Shown piece by piece: positions 1 through 8,191 of a stretch of 14,046 nucleotides of DNA; position 1 is the stretch's first letter; each line of letters opens with the position of its first letter. Position numbers and translations under genes: made by a program. The stretch is from NCBI GenBank assembly GCA_000437675.1, contig FR901693.1, positions 1 through 14,046 on the forward strand, given 5' to 3'. The notes beneath the pieces are model-generated. The model was not told where the DNA came from, did not search any database, and saw only the letters and a list, made by a program, of their open reading frames with translations. Source of the stretch: Prevotella sp. CAG:891 (lineage in GTDB: Bacteria; Bacteroidota; Bacteroidia; Bacteroidales; Bacteroidaceae).

Positions 1-1
1 A

Positions 2-46
2 ACCCGGGATGCGTGGTTGAATTTTACCACACGCTTTTGTGACTGA
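2..46 (+). CDS. C-terminal end of an unrecognised gene, cut by the window edge
   Basis: The first 45 bases read as an open frame entering from outside the window. The frame encodes TRDAWLNFTTRFCD and then a TGA stop at 44-46. On its own this would be too short to call. It is supported by a second copy at the other end of the window (minus strand, 13947-13992), which encodes TRDALLSFTTCFCN and a stop. The two are identical at 40 of 46 bases and 10 of 14 residues, and the similarity stops right at the stop codons, as expected of two homologous coding ends. I do not recognise the family. A multicopy gene such as a transposase is possible, but this is inference. The 5' part lies outside the window. 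Confidence 0.5.
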   Translation, partial: TRDAWLNFTTRFCD

Positions 47-69
47 GCCGAAAAAACAGCCATAAACAA

Positions 70-142
70 ATACAGGCGTGAAAAGTTATAACTACGCACT
101 TTTACATCTAAAGATATGCGCTTAAACTTTTCACACCTGTAT
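70..142. repeat. 73-nt hairpin-forming inverted repeat between convergent gene ends
   Basis: Arms at 70-87 and 125-142 are inverted copies of 18 bases with one mismatch (ATACAGGCGTGAAAAGTT against ATACAGGTGTGAAAAGTT). The 37-nt centre can fold further: CGCA (95-98) with TGCG (117-120), and ATCT (106-109) with AGAT (112-115). The element lies between the stop of the leftmost gene (46) and the stop of the minus-strand lipoprotein gene (164). It may therefore act as a terminator, although a T-run occurs only some distance beyond it on the minus strand (TTTTTT at about 51-56). It could also be a dispersed repeat, since shorter relatives of the arm occur at 946-955 and 5904-5919. Confidence 0.6.
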
Positions 143-163
143 GTAAGGACTTAATATCCCAGT

Positions 164-613
164 TTATTTCACTTGCTTTTTAAGAATATAATGTTCAGCC
201 AGTTCACCTTGATTTACCGTAGCCAAACTATCAGACAACATCAATCCGTTCTCGACCTGTACATAGTAAATCAACTCACCAGATGAAGGAGTCTTCAAAA
301 CAACCAATTTATTATCTTTTATCGTGTATACACCACTCTGTTCAAAAACTCCGTCCTTTTTCCCGATGTATTCACTTCGTAAATCATAGGTTGAGTCTGC
401 ATTTATTTGCAAAATCGTATTGATGCCTTCACAATCAGCAGCAGGCAAGGTTCCTTTATATAAACCTGCAAATGTATTTGGCAAAGAGTCTTGAGATGTT
501 GTTACTACATTCGTACTGTCGGAAGCTGAAGTTGATTCAGACTTACCACCATTGCAACTTACGGTCAAAAGGGCTAAAGCTGCGATTCCTAAAAATTTCA
601 TTTTCATAATCAT
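164..613 (-). CDS. NlpE-like outer-membrane lipoprotein
   Basis: 149-residue lipoprotein. The N-terminus is a short basic stretch, a hydrophobic core (FLGIAALALL) and a lipobox TVSC, with the lipidated Cys at residue 20. A Ser/Thr-rich linker (about 21-45) follows, then one domain resembling NlpE (copper resistance protein, N-terminal domain): TFAGLYKGTLPAADCEGI (about 47-64), QINADSTYDL (about 69-78) and a SGVYTI strand. In E. coli NlpE is a lipoprotein sensor that feeds the Cpx envelope-stress pathway; that role is not shown here. NlpE domains usually have a CxxC in the motif PCADC. Here the first Cys is Ala58 and only Cys61 remains, so metal binding or disulfide formation through the pair is doubtful. 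Two in-frame ATGs (613 and 607) are both usable; the longer is given. The gene stands alone and is divergent from tamB. Confidence 0.85.
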   Translation of the reverse strand: MIMKMKFLGIAALALLTVSCNGGKSESTSASDSTNVVTTSQDSLPNTFAGLYKGTLPAADCEGINTILQINADSTYDLRSEYIGKKDGVFEQSGVYTIKDNKLVVLKTPSSGELIYYVQVENGLMLSDSLATVNQGELAEHYILKKQVK

Positions 614-696
614 TACTTTTTTATCAATGCTGGAACACCATCAATCCCTCGAAATACGATGAGAAAGAGTTTTTTCCAACGTTCTTAATTCACTGA

Positions 697-726
697 CAAA
701 TGTACAGCAAAATATTGATATGCAAA
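697..726 (-). promoter_or_regulatory. Putative Bacteroidetes promoter of the NlpE-like gene
   Basis: On the minus strand a -33-like TTTG (726-723) is followed after 18 nt by TACATTTG (704-697), a full match to the Bacteroidetes -7 consensus TAnnTTTG. The usual spacing is 19-21 nt, so this is slightly short. The start site would lie near 690, giving a leader of about 75 nt. Confidence 0.5.
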
Positions 727-853
727 ATAAATTGTTCATGTTTATACGCTTAAAATACTTAATAGATATTACGCACTTATAAACTAGTACTATTCTATGT
801 AACATTAACAGAGTATTTGTCTGTCGAAGGATACAGAAAAAATCATGCAATCT

Positions 854-884
854 TTTGAAATGCGTTTGGTTTATCGTAACTTTG
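854..884 (+). promoter_or_regulatory. Bacteroidetes promoter of tamB
   Basis: TTTG (854-857) is separated by 19 nt from TAACTTTG (877-884). Both boxes and the spacing fit the Bacteroidetes primary-sigma consensus. Transcription would start near 891, well upstream of the structured leader at 938-999. The block TTTATCGTAACTTTGC (870-885) is repeated exactly in the promoter of the Wza-like gene (8192-8207). Confidence 0.7.
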
Positions 885-937
885 CTTGGAATTAAACTGA
901 TAATTATAATCAGAAGCGAAATTTCTCAACTAAACAA

Positions 938-999
938 ATACATTGTCACACCTGTTTCTCTACCTAATTGCACAATTCAGAAAACAGTTTACAATGTAT
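938..999 (+). promoter_or_regulatory. Nested hairpin in the tamB leader
   Basis: Three inverted repeats are nested around one centre: ATACATTGT (938-946) with ACAATGTAT (991-999), CTGTTT (952-957) with AAACAG (982-987), and AATTG (966-970) with CAATT (973-977). They lie in the predicted 5' leader of tamB. The right outer arm contains the ATG at 994-996 of an 8-codon open frame that ends at TAG 1018-1020. The arrangement would suit control of translation or attenuation, but it could also be an operator or chance in AT-rich DNA. Confidence 0.4.
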
Positions 1000-1094
1000 A
1001 GCCATTTACAAACCACTTAGACCATACAGCTACGAAAACATTACGCAGCATATTACGTTTTATCGTATGCACAACAATTTGTGCATACCTTTTA

Positions 1095-4000
1095 TTGTTG
1101 GCCATAATCAATTTTGGGCCAACTAATCGCGCATTAACCGAAACCACGACAGAGATTATCAGCAATAAAATAGGGAGTAAAGTTCAAATCGGGAAACTTG
1201 AGATAGGACTATTTAATCGTTTGATTCTCAAAGACATAACCATAAACGACAGAACGAATCAAACGCTATTGAAAGCCAAACTTATGACGGCCAAAATAGA
1301 ATTGCGTTCCCTATTCCGCAAACAACTTTCGCTCAGAACAATCTCTGTGCTTGATGCTAACATAAACCTTTACAAGTCTGAAAAAGATTCACCTGCAAAT
1401 TTCCAGTTCATTATTGATGCCTTTAGCAGTAAAAAGAGTTCGTCAGACAGCAACATAAACCTACGCATCAACTCGCTGATCTTAAGAAGAATAAACATTG
1501 CATACAATGAACATTACAGAAAAGAAACTGCAGGTAAAATAAATCCCCATCATCTGAGCGCAAGCAACCTGAACGCCAACATTAGCCTAAAGGAAATCAC
1601 TCCAGATTCTTTGCGCTTGAATATCCGTTCACTTTCATTTCAAGAGAAAAGTGGCTTTACACTGCAAAATATGCGATTACGCATGCAAGCCAATCGGTCG
1701 CATGCCATTATTGAAGACTTTGAAGTGGCGCTTCCCCACTCTGTCTTTCAACTCAACGGCATAAAAGCCAATTACAATGCTCGCGAGCAATGGAGTCAAA
1801 TATTCAATACCTTGCAAGTATATGGTAAAATCAGCAAAGCTCAAATTGCAACCAATGATTTAAAACCCGTAGTTAATATTCCCACGAATTTAGACGTTCA
1901 AGTTAAAATATCCTCAGACTTTAACATTACACCCCAACAAATAGCACTCAATGGCTTGCAAATTACTGAGCAAGACAAGCATTTGCAATTAGTTGCGAAT
2001 GCAGCTTTGTTGCGTAAAAACGGAAAAGCCAAAGGGATAATAGTCAATATCGAAACGCTGAATATTCAGCAACCATTTACAACCAAGATTGCTAATTGTT
2101 TTGGCAGAAACACTCAAATCACCTCTATTTTAAATGGTGTCGGAGACATTGCTATCAACGGCTATGGCATGTATCATTTTGACGGTGATGCCTCTGGTGA
2201 AATAAACCTCCACACACAACATGGGTTGGTCCACTTAGAAGGCGAGAAAAAGAAAAGCCTGCTTCAAGCATCTTTCAAGATAACCAATGCCAATCCAGCC
2301 AATGTGCTTGCAAAACCACAATTACCACAACTGATTACAGCATCAGGTTCGCTGAAAGGCAATATTAAAAACAAGAAAATTGATCAAGGCGCGTGGTCGG
2401 TGAATATTGACAAAATATTATGGAACAACTATACATATAGCCAGATTAAATCGGAAGGCACTTATTGCCCAGAATTTATTGACTTAGGCATTCAAAGCCA
2501 CGATATCAATGCATTGGCGCAAGCCCAAATAAAAATTGCCTTACAAGGCAAGAAATTAAAAGCTATTGATTCCAACATAGATGTTCAAGCCATTAACCCC
2601 GCAAAACTGAACCTAAAAACGCTGTATAATAACGCATCATTTAAAGGACACGTAAGTACACAGTTGTCTTTTACTGAAAACATACCCACCGGTAACATTG
2701 CAATTCAAAACTTCTGCATGACCAATGCTCCAAAAGGTAACTTTAAAGTAGATAAATTGGTAGCAGAACTTTCAGAATGCGAACGCAACAATGGGCATTT
2801 AAAATTAAGAGGCGATTTTATCAAGGCTGACATCCATGGTCCAAAAGACATAAAACGACTCACGAATGGTATAACAGCCATTTTGAACCGAAGTCTGCCC
2901 GGCCTAATTAAAAAACAACACGATAAGGTACTGGATTCCGATGAATGGAAAATTAAGATTGACTTAACGGATAGTAAAGTATTATCCAAAATGCTCAATC
3001 TCGATTTACATTTAACGAATGGTCTAAATGTTCAAGGCATTATCAATGCCAACAAAGGGCGCTCCTCAATCACTGCCTATACAGACGGCATAAACATTAA
3101 CAACAACATTCTGGGGCGTTCGAGTATCTACATCAACGGACAAGACAATCAATATAACTGCCTTATACAAACGAATAAAGATGTTAAAGGCAAGGATATG
3201 AAGCTTGTGGCGAATCTTCAAAGTAAAGACAGTTTGCTGCATACGCAAATTGCCTGGAAAAGCGAGGATGCTGACAAATTTTCCGGTACATTCTATAGCT
3301 CCACCCGTTTTGTCAACAGCCCTCAAACGGTAAACTTCACCATGAACATACACCCCACCAAGTTCATGCTTGAAGGTGCGGAATGGGATATCGCATCTGG
3401 CAATATTTCTTTAATCAACAAGGAATTTGCCTTTAAGGATTTAAAAATTACCCGCGAAAACCAAATGTTAGCTGTCAATGGAAAATTATCACCACACAAT
3501 AACGACTCCATTACCGCCAATTTAGAAAACATCGACATTCAGAATGTTCTCGATTTGGTCAATTTCGACGCAGTGGCATTCGGTGGACGAGCTACAGGAA
3601 AAGCCATACTAACCAAAAGCACTGGGTCGCCCGAACTGCATGCACAACTACACGTTCCAGACTTTACGTTCAATAATGGTCCTATGGGAGTTGCCGACAT
3701 TGAAGGTTTCTGGAATAAAAAAGAAAACAAAATACAGATTGATGCCAACATGCAACTAGTTCCCGAAACAGATTTAGGAACAAAAGTTAAAGGCTATGTG
3801 TCATTGGCAGAAAAAGGGCTAGAACTCAACATACAAGCCAACCGAACAAATCTGAAATTTCTCCGTCGATACATGGACGGCATATTCTCTGATTTCAATG
3901 GAGACGCCACAGGTACTGTAAAACTTTACGGTCCCTTTAAAAAGCTGGATTTTGAAGGAGAACTAAAAGCCAATGCCTCGGCACGAATCGTGGCTACGGG

Positions 4001-5489
4001 AGTTAAATACGATGTTACAGATGGCATCGTAAAATTGTCGTCAGGAGAATTCGCCTTTAAAGATTTCAACATAGACGACAGAAATAAAGGTACTGGTAAG
4101 GCCAATGGCTATCTACGCCATACTCACCTGAAAAATCTGACTTATGCTTTCAATGTCAGTGCACAAAATTTATTATGCTATGACATGCCCAAGAACTCAG
4201 AAATGCCTTTTTACAGCACTACGACCGGCTCTGGAAGTATTAGCTTACAAGGAAAACCTGGCTATTTCAGTGCCGACATCGCATTGCGTCCCACGGCTCC
4301 CACCAAGTTTGTTTATACACTGGGAACTCCTGAAGCAACGTCGACATCTGACAACATGATTCGATTCAGAAACGGAGAAGCGAATAACTCTAGCCATTCA
4401 GCCGAAAGTGGTAATGATAAAGAGCCCGACAAACAAGAAGTTGAAAGTTCAACAGACATCGTGCTCAACTTTATGGTTGATGCCACACCGGCTGCAGAAG
4501 TTAAAATTATAACCGACCCACGTTCTGGCGATGCTATTACAGCCTATGGAGAAGGACCAATCAAAGCCACATTCCATAATAAAGGAAACTTTGAAATGTA
4601 TGGCACATATCGTTTGACACGCGGTACATACAAGCTCAGCATTCAAGATGTTATCAAAAAGGATTTGAACTTGCAGGCAGGAAGTACCATTACATTCAAC
4701 GGACCTCCGTTGTTGGCCGATCTGGGGCTGAAAGCAGTTTACACAGTGAACGGAGTTTCATTGAGCGATCTCAACTATGGGGCCGGTTTCTCGCAGAAAT
4801 CCGTAAAAGTTGATTGCATCTTGAACATTGGAGGCAAAGCCAAAGCACCTCAAGTCAACTTTGATTTGGATTTACACAACATTTCAGACGACGAAAAGCA
4901 AATGGTGCGTCAACTTATTGCCACAGACGAGGACATGAACCGGCAGGTTATTTACCTGTTGGGAATTGGCAGATTCTATACAGCAAACGCGCAAACAGCA
5001 GAAGGACAATCAACCAGCCAGCAACAAAGCACAGCTGCAATGCGTTCATTCCTGTCGACTACACTGACAAGCCAACTCAACACGGCAATATCTTCAGCTT
5101 TAGGAAGTCAGTCGCACTGGTCATTTGGTACGAATGTTGCCACAGGAACATACGGATGGAACGACATTGAAGTAGATGGACTTCTGCAAGGCAGACTCTT
5201 CAACGACCGTTTACTCATAAACGGAAACTTTGGATACCGCGACAAACCCACTTACACTTCAAACTTTGTGGGTGACTTCGACATCAAGTATCTGCTAACG
5301 CCCAAAGGCAGTATCAGCCTTAAAGCATATAGCGAAACTACAGATCGTTACTTTACAAAGTCGTCGCTTACTACGCAAGGAGTTGGAATCAGTCTGCAAC
5401 GTGAATTCAATAACCTGCGCGATTTGTTCAACTTTACAAAACCCAGAAAAAAGAACAATACAAAAAAGAAGCGAGTTTCAAACAAATAA
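1095..5489 (+). CDS. tamB: Translocation/assembly module TamB
   Basis: Very large periplasm-spanning protein (1464 residues from the TTG at 1095) made of repeated beta-strand segments. TamB is anchored in the inner membrane, reaches across the periplasm and works with a BamA-family protein in outer-membrane biogenesis. The N-terminal region (KVQIGKLEIGLFNRLILKDI) is the usual AsmA/TamB opening. The C-terminal TamB domain is clear: GTYRLTRGTYKLSIQDVIKK, GSTITFNGPPLLADL, YLLGIGRFYT, and a closing part rich in strands (SISLKAYSETTDRYF). A charged, Ser-rich linker lies at about residues 1090-1120. The start is a problem: the frame stays open upstream to a stop at 999-1001 and encodes a membrane anchor (LRSILRFIVCTTICAYLLLL), yet it has no ATG, GTG or TTG before 1095. 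The true start is probably the ACG at 1032 (ACG AAA ACA TTA CGC), or else a frameshift hides it. No TamA partner is in the window. Confidence 0.9.
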   Translation: MLAIINFGPTNRALTETTTEIISNKIGSKVQIGKLEIGLFNRLILKDITINDRTNQTLLKAKLMTAKIELRSLFRKQLSLRTISVLDANINLYKSEKDSPANFQFIIDAFSSKKSSSDSNINLRINSLILRRINIAYNEHYRKETAGKINPHHLSASNLNANISLKEITPDSLRLNIRSLSFQEKSGFTLQNMRLRMQANRSHAIIEDFEVALPHSVFQLNGIKANYNAREQWSQIFNTLQVYGKISKAQIATNDLKPVVNIPTNLDVQVKISSDFNITPQQIALNGLQITEQDKHLQLVANAALLRKNGKAKGIIVNIETLNIQQPFTTKIANCFGRNTQITSILNGVGDIAINGYGMYHFDGDASGEINLHTQHGLVHLEGEKKKSLLQASFKITNANPANVLAKPQLPQLITASGSLKGNIKNKKIDQGAWSVNIDKILWNNYTYSQIKSEGTYCPEFIDLGIQSHDINALAQAQIKIALQGKKLKAIDSNIDVQAINPAKLNLKTLYNNASFKGHVSTQLSFTENIPTGNIAIQNFCMTNAPKGNFKVDKLVAELSECERNNGHLKLRGDFIKADIHGPKDIKRLTNGITAILNRSLPGLIKKQHDKVLDSDEWKIKIDLTDSKVLSKMLNLDLHLTNGLNVQGIINANKGRSSITAYTDGININNNILGRSSIYINGQDNQYNCLIQTNKDVKGKDMKLVANLQSKDSLLHTQIAWKSEDADKFSGTFYSSTRFVNSPQTVNFTMNIHPTKFMLEGAEWDIASGNISLINKEFAFKDLKITRENQMLAVNGKLSPHNNDSITANLENIDIQNVLDLVNFDAVAFGGRATGKAILTKSTGSPELHAQLHVPDFTFNNGPMGVADIEGFWNKKENKIQIDANMQLVPETDLGTKVKGYVSLAEKGLELNIQANRTNLKFLRRYMDGIFSDFNGDATGTVKLYGPFKKLDFEGELKANASARIVATGVKYDVTDGIVKLSSGEFAFKDFNIDDRNKGTGKANGYLRHTHLKNLTYAFNVSAQNLLCYDMPKNSEMPFYSTTTGSGSISLQGKPGYFSADIALRPTAPTKFVYTLGTPEATSTSDNMIRFRNGEANNSSHSAESGNDKEPDKQEVESSTDIVLNFMVDATPAAEVKIITDPRSGDAITAYGEGPIKATFHNKGNFEMYGTYRLTRGTYKLSIQDVIKKDLNLQAGSTITFNGPPLLADLGLKAVYTVNGVSLSDLNYGAGFSQKSVKVDCILNIGGKAKAPQVNFDLDLHNISDDEKQMVRQLIATDEDMNRQVIYLLGIGRFYTANAQTAEGQSTSQQQSTAAMRSFLSTTLTSQLNTAISSALGSQSHWSFGTNVATGTYGWNDIEVDGLLQGRLFNDRLLINGNFGYRDKPTYTSNFVGDFDIKYLLTPKGSISLKAYSETTDRYFTKSSLTTQGVGISLQREFNNLRDLFNFTKPRKKNNTKKKRVSNK

Positions 5490-5500
5490 TTACACAAACA

Positions 5501-5545
5501 TAGCCCGATAACCATCAAAATCACGAAGGTTACCGGGCTATTTAC
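5501..5545 (+). terminator. Rho-independent terminator of tamB
   Basis: Arms TAGCCCGATAACC (5501-5513) and GGTTACCGGGCTA (5528-5540) pair with a single mismatch around a 14-nt loop. A weak TTTACT run follows. It begins 12 nt after the tamB stop. Confidence 0.75.
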
Positions 5546-6192
5546 TATACGCATAACGAAGTGCTAAAATCAAAGTACCACCTTATATGTATACGCTTAC
5601 ACCCCTTCTTTGTGTCAGCAGCAGAACTCCCCTATGGAGCAAACGTTAAATGAAGTCTTTCTAAAAAGCAAATAAGTTTAAAAACAGAAAATCTCATTCA
5701 TTTTTCAATCATTAGGAACAAGATACTACACATCTGAATCCTAATACAATCCGACTCTCAAAAATTATTCCTCGATTGTCAGAATTATTTCAAAGCCAGT
5801 TTCAAGAATTCTGAAACTACTAATAATCAACACTTTCATAAATATCAAAGAACTTCCATAGAAAATGGCTGTTTAGCTTCAAAAACGAAGAAACCCGGAA
5901 CTTATAAATTTCACTCCTGTTACCACACGCATACAAGCATTAAAGGCTTATGTTAAAATCGGGACGAACAACACAAGCTCTGATATCCTATCGTATCTCG
6001 CCAATCATAAAATGAACACATAAACCCAAAACTAACGACATTCCTAATATCAAGAATTTGTATGCATGTGAATAATTTCAAGCAACTCCTTTACTACTAT
6101 ATAGGACAAACAAATATGGAGCATACAGGCAAATTCATATTGCATAAAACAGCTGGCAGAAATATTTTTCAAAAAAACTTCAAGAAAAACAT
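5546..6192. other. Intergenic region between tamB and asnB with no credible gene
   Basis: About 650 AT-rich bases up to the asnB promoter. I found no convincing coding frame, RNA gene or promoter box. Two overlapping inverted repeats occur: TCAGAATT (5779-5786) with AATTCTGA (5808-5815), and AGTTTCA (5798-5804) with TGAAACT (5812-5818). They share bases and so cannot both form. At 5904-5930 there is a short relative of the hairpin arm at 70-142, next to TTACCACACGC, which also occurs at 24-34. The rest shows nothing I can name. Confidence 0.5.
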
Positions 6193-6255
6193 ATTGAAAG
6201 AAAATATATTACTATATTTGCATCGTGTTAGCAATAACAATAGATACATATCTAT
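6193..6255 (+). promoter_or_regulatory. Putative asnB promoter with a downstream palindrome
   Basis: TATATTTG (6213-6220) matches the TAnnTTTG -7 box. The only -33 candidate is ATTG (6193-6196), with a short 16-nt spacing. Transcription would start near 6227, leaving a leader of about 107 nt. Just inside the leader lies ATAGATACATATCTAT (6240-6255), a perfect palindrome that could be an operator or a small hairpin. No known regulator site is recognised. Confidence 0.45.
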
Positions 6256-6333
6256 ATGAAATATCCTTTGAATAACAGTATTTCTATAAGGCGAGCAATG
6301 ATTAAGACCATTCTAAAACCAAAATAAGAATTT

Positions 6334-7998
6334 ATGTGTGGCATTGTAGCAATATTCAATATAAAAAAACAGACACCAGAGCTTCGTATAAAAGCTTTGG
6401 ACATGAGCAAAAAAATTCGACACCGTGGACCTGATTGGAGTGGTATTTATTGCGGTAAATCTGCCATCCTTTGCCATGAACGTTTGTCGATTGTCGATCC
6501 TGAAAGTGGTAAACAACCCTTATTCGCTTCTGACAGAAAGCAAGTATTAGCTGTTAACGGCGAAATCTATAATCACCGACAACTGCGCAATGCCTATCAG
6601 CATAATTACGAATTTCAAACCGGCTCCGACTGTGAGGTTATCCTTGCCCTTTACCGAGAAAAAGGCATAAATTTCCTTGAGGATTTAAATGGTATATATG
6701 CTTTTGCGCTATACGACGAAGAAAAAGACGACTTTATCATAGCACGCGATCCTATCGGAGTCATACCTTTGTATATTGGATACGATAATGACGGAACGGT
6801 ATATTGTGCCAGCGAATTAAAATCCTTAGAAGGTTTTTGCCAACATTATGAACCATTTCTACCCGGACATTACTACATCGGGAAAGAGGGTGTCATGAAA
6901 AAGTGGTATAAACGTAATTGGGAAAGTTACGATGCGGTAAAAGATAACGAAGCATCGGCTCAGACACTTCGTACGGCTCTTGAAGACGCAGTTAAACGCC
7001 AATTAATGAGCGACGTACCCTATGGAGTGTTGCTCTCCGGCGGACTTGACAGTTCCATTATTTCGGCTATAGCTAAAAAATATGCAGCTCGAAGAATTGA
7101 AACAGACAGCCAGCAAGATGCCTGGTGGCCTCAGCTTCATTCATTCGCTGTCGGCTTGAAGGGGGCTCCCGACTTACAAAAAGCGCGTGAAGTAGCAGAT
7201 CATATCGGTACGATTCATCACGAAATTAACTATACCATTCAGGAAGGACTTGATGCCGTTCGAGACGTAATTTATTTCATCGAAACGTATGATGTTACCA
7301 CCGTACGAGCCTCAACCCCTATGTATCTGCTGGCACGTGTCATTAAGTCGATGGGTATAAAAATGGTTCTTTCTGGAGAAGGTGCAGACGAAATTTTCGG
7401 TGGATACCTCTATTTCCATAAAGCACCGGATGCCAAGTCTTTCCACGAAGAAACAGTGCGCAAATTAAGTAAACTTCATCTTTATGATTGTTTGCGAGCC
7501 AACAAAAGCCTTTCGGCCTGGGGAGTAGAGGGTCGTGTGCCTTTCCTTGATAAAGATTTTCTTGATGTTGCTATGAACCTTAACCCAACTTCTAAGATGT
7601 GTCCAGGTTCTGTTGTTGAAAAGAAAATTCTTCGCGAAGCTTTCTCAGACATGCTGCCAGAGAGTGTCGTTTGGCGACAAAAGGAACAATTCTCTGATGG
7701 TGTAGGTTATTCGTGGATTGATACGCTCAAAGAAATTACTTCGAAAGCTGTCAGTGATGAAGACATGGCCAATGCAGCAACACGATTCCCCATCAATACT
7801 CCTATGAATAAAGAGGAATATTACTACCGTTGCATCTTCGAAGAATATTATCCAAGTGAAAGTGCAGCGCGCAGCGTACCAAGCATACCCAGTGTAGCCT
7901 GTTCTACCGCCGAAGCTTTGGCCTGGGATGCTTCATTTAAAAACTTGAATGACCCAAGCGGTCGATCTGTTGCAGGAATACACAAAACAGCATACTAA
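6334..7998 (+). CDS. asnB: Asparagine synthase B (glutamine-hydrolysing)
   Basis: Makes asparagine from aspartate, glutamine and ATP in the cytosol. At 554 residues it has the length of E. coli AsnB. Processing of Met1 exposes Cys2 (MCGIVAIFN), the nucleophile of the N-terminal class II glutaminase domain (about 2-190). Conserved glutaminase motifs follow: RHRGPD (29-34), HERLSIVD (48-55), NGEIYNH (75-81) and GSD (97-99). The synthetase domain carries the ATP pyrophosphatase loop LSGGLDSS (234-241), LSGEGADEIFGGY (346-358), GVEGRVPFLD (397-406) and RQKEQFSDGVGYSW (448-461), which closely matches the enterobacterial enzyme. All key residues are present, so it should be active. The ATG is fixed by Cys2. 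It is a single-gene unit with its own promoter and a strong terminator 45 nt downstream. Confidence 0.97.
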   Translation: MCGIVAIFNIKKQTPELRIKALDMSKKIRHRGPDWSGIYCGKSAILCHERLSIVDPESGKQPLFASDRKQVLAVNGEIYNHRQLRNAYQHNYEFQTGSDCEVILALYREKGINFLEDLNGIYAFALYDEEKDDFIIARDPIGVIPLYIGYDNDGTVYCASELKSLEGFCQHYEPFLPGHYYIGKEGVMKKWYKRNWESYDAVKDNEASAQTLRTALEDAVKRQLMSDVPYGVLLSGGLDSSIISAIAKKYAARRIETDSQQDAWWPQLHSFAVGLKGAPDLQKAREVADHIGTIHHEINYTIQEGLDAVRDVIYFIETYDVTTVRASTPMYLLARVIKSMGIKMVLSGEGADEIFGGYLYFHKAPDAKSFHEETVRKLSKLHLYDCLRANKSLSAWGVEGRVPFLDKDFLDVAMNLNPTSKMCPGSVVEKKILREAFSDMLPESVVWRQKEQFSDGVGYSWIDTLKEITSKAVSDEDMANAATRFPINTPMNKEEYYYRCIFEEYYPSESAARSVPSIPSVACSTAEALAWDASFKNLNDPSGRSVAGIHKTAY

Positions 7999-8043
7999 GA
8001 CGAGACGAACTAAACTATCTTTATGTTATTTTGGTTGATCTCT

Positions 8044-8081
8044 CCGCCGCATAAGCAATGGCTCATGCGGCGGTTTTTTTT
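8044..8081 (+). terminator. Rho-independent terminator of asnB
   Basis: GC-rich arms CCGCCGCATAAGC (8044-8056) and GCTCATGCGGCGG (8061-8073) pair with one mismatch around the tetraloop AATG and are followed by eight T. It separates asnB from the next gene. Confidence 0.92.
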
Positions 8082-8191
8082 GACTTTCAATGATCTCATA
8101 TTGAAACGTGTACATGCTGAATACGTACCAATATAAATTATTCATTAAGCGAAATAAAAAATGAAGAATAAAAACAAATCAATATCAATAC

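Noticed and set aside
641..850. Minus-strand open frame between the NlpE-like gene and tamB
   Set aside because: It overlaps the predicted promoter of the NlpE-like gene and has no recognisable domain.
5892..5930. Possible decayed third copy of the end-repeat gene (AACCCGG ... TTACCACACGC)
   Set aside because: Only two short blocks match, their spacing differs (28 against 23 nt), and the frame has an early stop. The blocks are noted as possible repeat remnants only.
6062..6259. 65-codon open frame upstream of asnB
   Set aside because: It runs through the predicted asnB -7 box and palindrome, has Lys/Asn/Ile-rich composition typical of AT-rich noncoding DNA, and resembles no family I know.
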